A stretch of DNA of 64,000 bases from Massilia putida (GTDB lineage Bacteria > Pseudomonadota > Gammaproteobacteria > Burkholderiales > Burkholderiaceae_D). Each line of letters begins with the position of its first letter. Positions within the stretch are counted from its first letter, which is position 1. Positions 59,403-64,000 of the stretch are shown here, piece after piece. The position numbers were made by a program, and so were the translations under genes. The notes beneath the pieces are model-generated. The model had not been told where the DNA came from, ran no database searches, and worked only from the letters and a program-made list of their open reading frames with translations. The stretch lies in assembly GCF_001941825.1 (NCBI RefSeq), contig NZ_CP019038.1:4154001-4218000 (forward strand), read 5' to 3'.

Positions 59403-60335
59403 TTACGCCGCGACCGAACGCGCGCCGATCCAATGACCGTCGACACACAGCCCCTGCGCTACCTCGACCACGAGACGGCTGACGGCCGCGGCCGCATTGG
59501 TGAGCGGGATATTGCGCGAGGTGCACAGCACGACGGTGCGGGCGATGGCCGGGCTGCGGATGGCCAACGCCCGCATCGCGCCGCGCTCGACCTCGGCCTG
59601 CACTGGCGCCACCGGCAGGATGGTGGCGCCCATGCCGGCCAGGATGGCCGATTTCAGGATCGCGATCGAATTGATTTCGATGACGTCGCGCGTGGCCAGG
59701 CCCGCGGCCCGCGCCGTGCTTTCGATGCGCGGCCGCACGCCATGCTGCAGGCCCGGCAGGATCAGGGTCGTGTCAAGCGCGTCGCGCAAGGTCAGGCTGT
59801 CGCGCCCGGCGGCGGGCGCGTCGGCGCGGCAGATGAAGCGCAGCTCTTCTTCCACGAGTGGGGTGGCGACGAAACCACCGAGCTGGCCGTCGTCGAACAG
59901 CACGGCCAGGTTGATACGGCCGGCGCGCAATTGTTCGGCGAGGCTGCCGGTGATTTCCTCGGTCAGCTGCAGCGTGATTTCGGGATAGCGCTGGCGGATC
60001 GCCGTCAGCAGCGGCAGCGCGAGGGCATCCGAAATACTGTGCGGCAGGCCGAGCGTGACGCTGCCCGACGGCCGCTCGGCCGATTGCACGACGGCCGCCT
60101 GCGCATCCGCGACTTGCTTGAGGATGGCCAACGCATGTTCGTAGAACACCTTGCCGGCGTCGGTGCTGAGCACGCCCTGCGCCGAGCGGTGCAGCAATTG
60201 CACACCCAGTTCTTCTTCCAGCTGGCGCAGTTGCTGGGTCAGCGCCGGCTGCGCCACGTGCAGGACGAGGGCAGCGCGCGACAGCGAGCCGTGGTCCACG
60301 ATGGCGACGAAATAGCGCAGCTGGCGGAGTTCCAT
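59403..60335 (-). CDS. LysR family transcriptional regulator
   Basis: 310 residues from ATG 60335 (MELRQLRYFVAIVDHGSLSRAA); the open frame continues 24 codons upstream into AT-rich DNA, rejected. N-terminal winged helix-turn-helix HGSLSRAALVLHVAQPALTQQLRQLEEELGVQLLHR, then the effector-binding domain starting near 92 (GSVTLGLPHSISDALALPLL). It is divergent from the HD-GYP gene and next to the oxidoreductase, which is on the same strand, so it may control catabolic genes of this region. Effector unknown. Confidence 0.92.
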   Translation of the reverse strand: MELRQLRYFVAIVDHGSLSRAALVLHVAQPALTQQLRQLEEELGVQLLHRSAQGVLSTDAGKVFYEHALAILKQVADAQAAVVQSAERPSGSVTLGLPHSISDALALPLLTAIRQRYPEITLQLTEEITGSLAEQLRAGRINLAVLFDDGQLGGFVATPLVEEELRFICRADAPAAGRDSLTLRDALDTTLILPGLQHGVRPRIESTARAAGLATRDVIEINSIAILKSAILAGMGATILPVAPVQAEVERGAMRALAIRSPAIARTVVLCTSRNIPLTNAAAAVSRLVVEVAQGLCVDGHWIGARSVAA

Positions 60336-60383
60336 TTTGTAAATACTTGTATCTTTATGGCTACATAAAGTGACCAGAAATTT

Positions 60384-60395
60384 ATTTCCGGAAAT
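60384..60395. promoter_or_regulatory. palindrome in the LysR / HD-GYP divergent spacer
   Basis: ATTTCCGGAAAT is a perfect 12-base palindrome about 50 bases upstream of the LysR ATG, in the region where a LysR protein would bind (T-N11-A type). A candidate operator only. Confidence 0.3.
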
Positions 60396-60412
60396 TGTTG
60401 TTGCCACTCACT

Positions 60413-60421
60413 TGATATACT
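60413..60421 (+). promoter_or_regulatory. extended -10 promoter candidate of the HD-GYP gene
   Basis: TGATATACT fits TGn-TATAAT (one mismatch), 50 bases before the HD-GYP ATG. No clear -35 at the right distance, as tolerated with extended -10 elements. Confidence 0.4.
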
Positions 60422-60470
60422 TGAACGACACCAAAACGTGGCGAGATTAACACACCCCCCGGATCCTCAC

Positions 60471-61691
60471 ATGCTCAAGAAAGTCGATTCTTCCCAGCTA
60501 CGCGTGGGGATGTTTATTCATGACTTGGATTGCGGCTGGATGGAACATCCGTTCGTCCGCAACCGTTTCGTCATTACGACCGAGGACGAGATCCGCAAGA
60601 TCCTGGCGGCCGGCATCCGTACCGTGGCGATCGATTGCGCGCGCGGGCTGGACGTAAGCAACGCCCCGACCGTGGCCGAGGCCGAGGCCGCGACGGAGGC
60701 CGAGGTCGCCGCGATTGCCGCCCAGCCGATAACGCCGCTGCGCACCACGCTGGCCGAGGAATTCGACCGCGCCATGACGATCCGGCGCCAGGCCGCCGGC
60801 CTGGTCAAGACGGTGATGCAGGATGCGCGCCTGGGCAAGGCGGTGGAAATGGACAGGGTGTCGCCGGTGGTGGAGAACATCACCGCATCGATCCTGCGCA
60901 ATGCGTCCGCGTTGCTCGGTTTGTCCGCCATCAAGAACAAGGACGACTACACGTTCCTGCATTCGGTCAGCGTCTGCACGCTGCTCGTCGCCTTCTGTCG
61001 TTCGCGCCAGATGGATGCGGAGACCACGTACCAGGCGGGCATCGGCGGTCTGCTGCACGATACGGGCAAGGCTCTGGTGCCGGACGCAATTCTGAACAAG
61101 CCAGGGCGCCTGACCGAGGAGGAATTCGAGATCGTCCGCCGCCACCCCAGGGACGGCTACGATCTCTTGCGCCGCTCGCCCGAAATCGGCGCCATCCCGC
61201 TCGACATCACGCTGCACCATCACGAGCGCCGCGACGGCACGGGGTATCCGGACCGCCAGGGCGAACAGGACATCAGTGAGCTGGCCCAGATGGCTGCGAT
61301 TGTCGACGTGTACGACGCCATCACGGCCGACCGCTGCTACCACAAGGGCATGCCGGCGGCCGAGGCGCTGCGCAAGATGTACGAATGGAGCAAATTCCAT
61401 TTCAATCCGGCGCTGACCCAGGAATTCATGCGTTGCGTCGGCATCTACCCGATCGGCACCCTCGTCCTGCTGGAGTCGGGCCGCCTGGGCGTGGTCGTCG
61501 AACCGCACGAAACGAGCTTGCTCACACCTAAGGTCAACGTGTTCTACAGTACCAGGAGTCAGACCTATATCAAGCCGCAGGTGGTGGACCTGGCGCGCGG
61601 CGTGGGCCATGGCGGCGGCGACAAGATCGTGCGCCACGAATCGCCCGAAAAATGGCAGGTCGACCCGCTGCGTTTCCTGACGGTGGCGTAA
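60471..61691 (+). CDS. HD-GYP domain phosphodiesterase (c-di-GMP)
   Basis: 406 residues from ATG 60471. The N-terminal 120 residues (SQLRVGMFIHDLDCGWMEHPF) match the DUF3391 domain often attached to HD-GYP proteins. The HD-GYP domain runs from about 150, with GGLLHDTGKALVP (HD pair), ITLHHHERRDGTGYP (GYP loop) and AIVDVYDAITADRCY. It should hydrolyse c-di-GMP. The adjacent convergent gene encodes a diguanylate cyclase, so opposing enzymes are paired; c-di-GMP commonly controls exopolysaccharide and pili, both present in this window. Confidence 0.93.
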   Translation: MLKKVDSSQLRVGMFIHDLDCGWMEHPFVRNRFVITTEDEIRKILAAGIRTVAIDCARGLDVSNAPTVAEAEAATEAEVAAIAAQPITPLRTTLAEEFDRAMTIRRQAAGLVKTVMQDARLGKAVEMDRVSPVVENITASILRNASALLGLSAIKNKDDYTFLHSVSVCTLLVAFCRSRQMDAETTYQAGIGGLLHDTGKALVPDAILNKPGRLTEEEFEIVRRHPRDGYDLLRRSPEIGAIPLDITLHHHERRDGTGYPDRQGEQDISELAQMAAIVDVYDAITADRCYHKGMPAAEALRKMYEWSKFHFNPALTQEFMRCVGIYPIGTLVLLESGRLGVVVEPHETSLLTPKVNVFYSTRSQTYIKPQVVDLARGVGHGGGDKIVRHESPEKWQVDPLRFLTVA

Positions 61692-61722
61692 GCCAGCGCG
61701 GCCTGACGCGCTCAAGCGGCGA

Positions 61723-62760
61723 TCAGAAGAATTCAGCGGTGTCGTTGGACGTGACGGTATGCAACAGGCCGTGCGCGATGAGGTCGTCGTAATGGCAGGC
61801 GCGGTTGCGCCCGTTGCTTTTCGCGTAGTACAGCGCCTGGTCGGCATGGCCCAGCGTGACCACGGGCGATTCGTAGGCGCTGATGCTGACGAAGCCGACG
61901 CTGACCGTGACCCTCCCCACCTGCGGGAAGACGTGGCTTTCGACATTGGTCCGGAAGCGTTCGATGATTTTCCAGGCATTGTCCAGCGTGGTCGAGCGCA
62001 GCAGCACGACGAATTCCTCGCCGCCGAAGCGGAATACGCGATCCTGGGCGCGGAACGAGGATTGCAGCAGGTTGGCGATCAGGATCAGCACCTCGTCGCC
62101 GTACAGGTGGCCGAATCGGTCGTTGACGGCCTTGAAGTGGTCGACGTCGACGACGGCCAGCCACTGCTTTTCCTCGCCGTGATGCTGGCGCCGCTCGGGC
62201 AGCCCCGGCAGACGCGGATCCTGGTCGTGGGAATGCTGCAGCATGCGCGCCAGCTGGTCGTCGAAGGTCTTGCGGTTGAGCAGGCCGGTGAGTGAATCGC
62301 GCTCGCTGTAGTCGAGCAGGTTCTGGAAATTCCGGTAGACGCCGACGATGCCGCCGATCACATACACAGTGTCGTGCGAAAAAACCTTGTCGTCGCGGAT
62401 TTCCAGGCAGGTCGTGGCCTTGTCGCCGAACCAGATCGGCAGCCACAACACGCGCATGCCGTCGGCGGAGATCGCTTCCGCGCTGGCTTCGTGCTCGGCA
62501 AGGCAGCGTTTCAGTTCTGGAAGGGCGGCCACGGGATCGCCGAGGACACCATCATGCGTCTCTTCCAGACGGGCGGCGCCACCTTTCACGATGCTGGCGC
62601 GTGCGCGCAGGTACTGCTGTCCGGACACGGTCGTGATGGCCAGTATGCGCGTCTGCGCCGCACCGGCCAGCTCCTGCACTGCCGAGATCACGGAAATATC
62701 GAGCATCGCGTGATCGCGGTGGCCGGTCATGTCCACCATGTGTTTCAGAAGCGAATCCAT
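61723..62760 (-). CDS. GGDEF diguanylate cyclase with N-terminal GAF-like sensor
   Basis: 345 residues. The catalytic half begins ERDSLTGLLNRKTFDDQL and has the active motif FGGEEF. RAQD lies five residues before it, the product-inhibition I-site. The N-terminal 150 residues show a GAF-like pattern (ISAVQELAGAAQTRILAIT...LRARASI...LWLPIWFGDKATTCLEI) but the ligand is not known. It should make c-di-GMP. It ends convergent with the HD-GYP gene; a weak stem (AGCGCG/CGCGCT, 61695-61712) lies between. Confidence 0.92.
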   Translation of the reverse strand: MDSLLKHMVDMTGHRDHAMLDISVISAVQELAGAAQTRILAITTVSGQQYLRARASIVKGGAARLEETHDGVLGDPVAALPELKRCLAEHEASAEAISADGMRVLWLPIWFGDKATTCLEIRDDKVFSHDTVYVIGGIVGVYRNFQNLLDYSERDSLTGLLNRKTFDDQLARMLQHSHDQDPRLPGLPERRQHHGEEKQWLAVVDVDHFKAVNDRFGHLYGDEVLILIANLLQSSFRAQDRVFRFGGEEFVVLLRSTTLDNAWKIIERFRTNVESHVFPQVGRVTVSVGFVSISAYESPVVTLGHADQALYYAKSNGRNRACHYDDLIAHGLLHTVTSNDTAEFF

Positions 62761-63149
62761 GTCGTTCTCAGCAATGTAATCAACCGACCTGCAGGCTGGG
62801 CACAGCCGCCGTCGCGTTCGCAGGTATCAGGCATTTCACAAAGAGCAAGCGAAACAGGATATAGCTTTTTTGCATTCTAAGCAATTATGCAAATGCAATT
62901 TTTTTAGCCTCAGTGAACTTTCTCAAACTCATCTGGCATCGTGTTTCCCCAGTCGAGGGGGATTTCGATTCAATAGAACAAAAAATAGTTCCGTGCAGCA
63001 AAGTTGTTGGTGGTCAACTTGCCGTACGGCATCAACTTTTATAGTGAACTCACTGGCCCGGAACGCAGCAAGTCAGCTAGGAAGTGATGACGTGACCCGC
63101 GCCTCCGGCTAGTAGCAGTTCTTATTAACCCACCATATGGGAGTTTGTC
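62761..63149. other. intergenic region before the Flp pilin gene
   Basis: 389 bases, AT-rich in the middle. It contains an inverted pair TTGCATT/AATGCAA (62870-62876, 62892-62898) followed by seven or more T, a possible weak terminator, and the likely pilin promoter around 63019-63045. No small gene with a convincing start was found. Confidence 0.6.
63019..63045 (+). promoter_or_regulatory. candidate promoter of the Flp pilin gene
   Basis: TTGCCG (63019-63024) and TATAGT (63040-63045), spaced by 15 bases (short), would give a leader near 95 bases. The pilin start has GGGAG six bases upstream. Confidence 0.35.
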
Positions 63150-63329
63150 ATGAGCAACTTCATCTCTGCAGTCAAAACCTTCGCCGCTGACGAGAACGGT
63201 GTGACAGCCATCGAGTATGGCCTGATCGCGGCCTTGATCGGCGTGGCGATGGCCGCCTCGGCGACAACTGTGGGCGAGAAGGTGAAGGCGACGTTCACCT
63301 ACATTGCGGGACAGTTGGTTACCCCGTAA
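63150..63329 (+). CDS. Flp family type IVb pilin
   Basis: 59 residues, below the length usually scanned but clear: a short leader MSNFISAVKTFAADENG, then cleavage before V and the class IVb pilin core TAIEYGLIAALIGVAMA with Glu at position 5 after the processing site and Tyr next to it. Hydrophobic helix, then a polar end. Flp pilins build Tad/Flp pili for adhesion. A strong Shine-Dalgarno (GGGAG) precedes the ATG and an intrinsic terminator follows, so it forms a high-output unit ahead of the prepilin peptidase gene. Confidence 0.95.
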   Translation: MSNFISAVKTFAADENGVTAIEYGLIAALIGVAMAASATTVGEKVKATFTYIAGQLVTP

Positions 63330-63346
63330 CCGTAGTGTAGTGGCAG

Positions 63347-63380
63347 CCCTCCGGGTCTCCGGGCCCGGAGGGTTTTTTTT
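63347..63380 (+). terminator. intrinsic terminator after the Flp pilin gene
   Basis: CCCTCCGGG (63347-63355) and CCCGGAGGG (63364-63372) form a 9-bp stem with an 8-base loop, followed by eight T (63373-63380). It separates the abundant pilin transcript from the rest of the pilus operon, a partial-read-through arrangement common for major pilins. Confidence 0.95.
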
Positions 63381-63390
63381 GGGAGCTGTC

Positions 63391-63915
63391 ATGCAAATCG
63401 AACAATATCGCGATGCGCTGCTGCTGCTCATGGTGGGCATTGCCGCCGTCAACGATCTGGCGACGCGGCGTATCCCGAACCGTCTTCTGCTCGCCGGCCT
63501 GGCCGGTGCGCTGCTGCTGCACGCATTGTCCGCCGAACCGGGCGTCGCGTTGCTGTCCGCATGCGGTGGCATGCTGCTGGGCCTCGCCGTCTTCCTGCCG
63601 TTCTACCTGGTGCGCGGCATGGCAGCCGGCGACGTCAAGATGATGGCCGTGATCGGCTTCTTCACCGGTCCGGCCGAAGCGTTCCAGATTGCCGTCTTCA
63701 CGTGGTGCGCGGGTGGCGTGATGGCGTTGTTCCTCATCCTGCTGCGCAGTCGCGTACGGCTGGCCTTCGTCAACATCGGCCACCTGCTGTCCGGACTCAT
63801 CGTGCCGGGCACGAAATTGTCCGATACGACGCTCCCGCAGAGTGCCGGCTCGATGCCTTACGGGCTGGCCATTGCGTTCGGCACGATCGCCGCGCTGGTC
63901 ACTCATTATGGATGA
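63391..63915 (+). CDS. A24-family prepilin peptidase (TadV/CpaA-like)
   Basis: 174 residues with about five membrane segments. The catalytic aspartates lie in AVNDLATRRIPNRL (near 21-34) and in the GxGDxK-like MAAGDVKMMAVIGFF (near 80-90). It lacks the N-methylation domain of PilD, as usual for Tad/Flp peptidases. It should cleave the Flp pilin leader encoded directly upstream. GGGAG lies 6 bases before the ATG at 63391 and just after the pilin terminator. The following 85 bases to the window end contain no convincing gene; more Tad genes are expected beyond. Confidence 0.92.
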   Translation: MQIEQYRDALLLLMVGIAAVNDLATRRIPNRLLLAGLAGALLLHALSAEPGVALLSACGGMLLGLAVFLPFYLVRGMAAGDVKMMAVIGFFTGPAEAFQIAVFTWCAGGVMALFLILLRSRVRLAFVNIGHLLSGLIVPGTKLSDTTLPQSAGSMPYGLAIAFGTIAALVTHYG

Positions 63916-64000
63916 GTCCGCTCTTGGCGAACCTCAAGGGTGGCCAAAAGTCCGGTCGTTAGAATCATTCTGACCTGTTTCGGAAAACAAGCAAGGCAAG

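Noticed and set aside
63909..63962. Short plus-strand frames after the prepilin peptidase (for example MSPLLANLKGGQKSGR).
   Set aside because: No ribosome site, no similarity, AT shift typical of an intergenic region; probably spacer before the next pilus gene.
1..64000. CRISPR arrays, tRNA or rRNA genes, insertion sequences and phage genes.
   Set aside because: No regularly spaced repeats, cloverleaf, transposase or integrase motif was seen in any part of the window.

Overview
The window is one contiguous piece of a GC-rich proteobacterial chromosome. It most resembles a betaproteobacterium of the Oxalobacteraceae (Massilia/Duganella type). That placement is inferred from the gene repertoire: a complete XrtA (exosortase A)/PEP-CTERM exopolysaccharide locus with PrsK-PrsR and PrsT, a fused isobutyryl-CoA mutase, a fused indolepyruvate oxidoreductase, and the beginning of a Flp/Tad pilus locus. 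No rRNA, tRNA, CRISPR array, insertion sequence or prophage gene was seen.

Layout. (1) 1-3 kb: end of the sensor kinase PrsK, the sigma-54 activator PrsR, and an overlapping beta-helix protein. (2) 3-8.6 kb, minus strand: two exosortase-associated hydrolases, an acyl carrier protein, a flippase and two glycosyltransferases. (3) 8.7-12 kb: a deacetylase, a FemAB-like acetyltransferase and a DegT aminotransferase. (4) 12.2-20.4 kb, plus strand: two acyltransferase-3 proteins, a deacetylase, a phosphatase-like protein, an ATP-grasp enzyme, an acyl-CoA ligase and a PLP decarboxylase. (5) 20.4-36 kb, minus strand: a 12-gene operon from the chain-length determinant through tyrosine autokinase, outer-membrane protein, ATPase, deacetylase, FemAB, three sugar transferases, exosortase A-EpsI and amidotransferase to the O-ligase. 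(6) 36.3-37.8 kb: a trypsin-like protease and the polysaccharide export lipoprotein. (7) 38-43.4 kb, plus strand: a cassette of exported protein, PqqD-like protein, HPr-kinase-related protein, nucleotidyltransferase, GMC oxidoreductase and SDR. (8) 43.5-51.6 kb, minus strand: a PEP-CTERM substrate, a UGT-like glycosyltransferase, a nitroreductase/ThiF/FeeM-like trio and PrsT. (9) 51.8-60.3 kb: a small conserved protein, IcmF, the indolepyruvate oxidoreductase and a LysR regulator. (10) 60.4-64 kb: an HD-GYP phosphodiesterase, a GGDEF cyclase, a Flp pilin and a prepilin peptidase.

How it works together. Regions 1-6 should build, modify, polymerise and export a polysaccharide and sort PEP-CTERM proteins. 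Reading the intergenic DNA gave three close matches to sigma-54 -24/-12 promoters: ahead of the chain-length/XrtA operon, ahead of the PEP-CTERM gene, and ahead of the 38-43 kb cassette. The last two also share a 16-base upstream element, GTCGrTATTTTTTACA, at enhancer distance. This suggests that PrsR with sigma-54 controls exopolysaccharide, PEP-CTERM substrate and the PqqD/HPr-kinase cassette as one regulon. That cassette, whose chemistry I cannot assign, and the FeeM/ThiF/nitroreductase trio are the best candidates here for undescribed biology.
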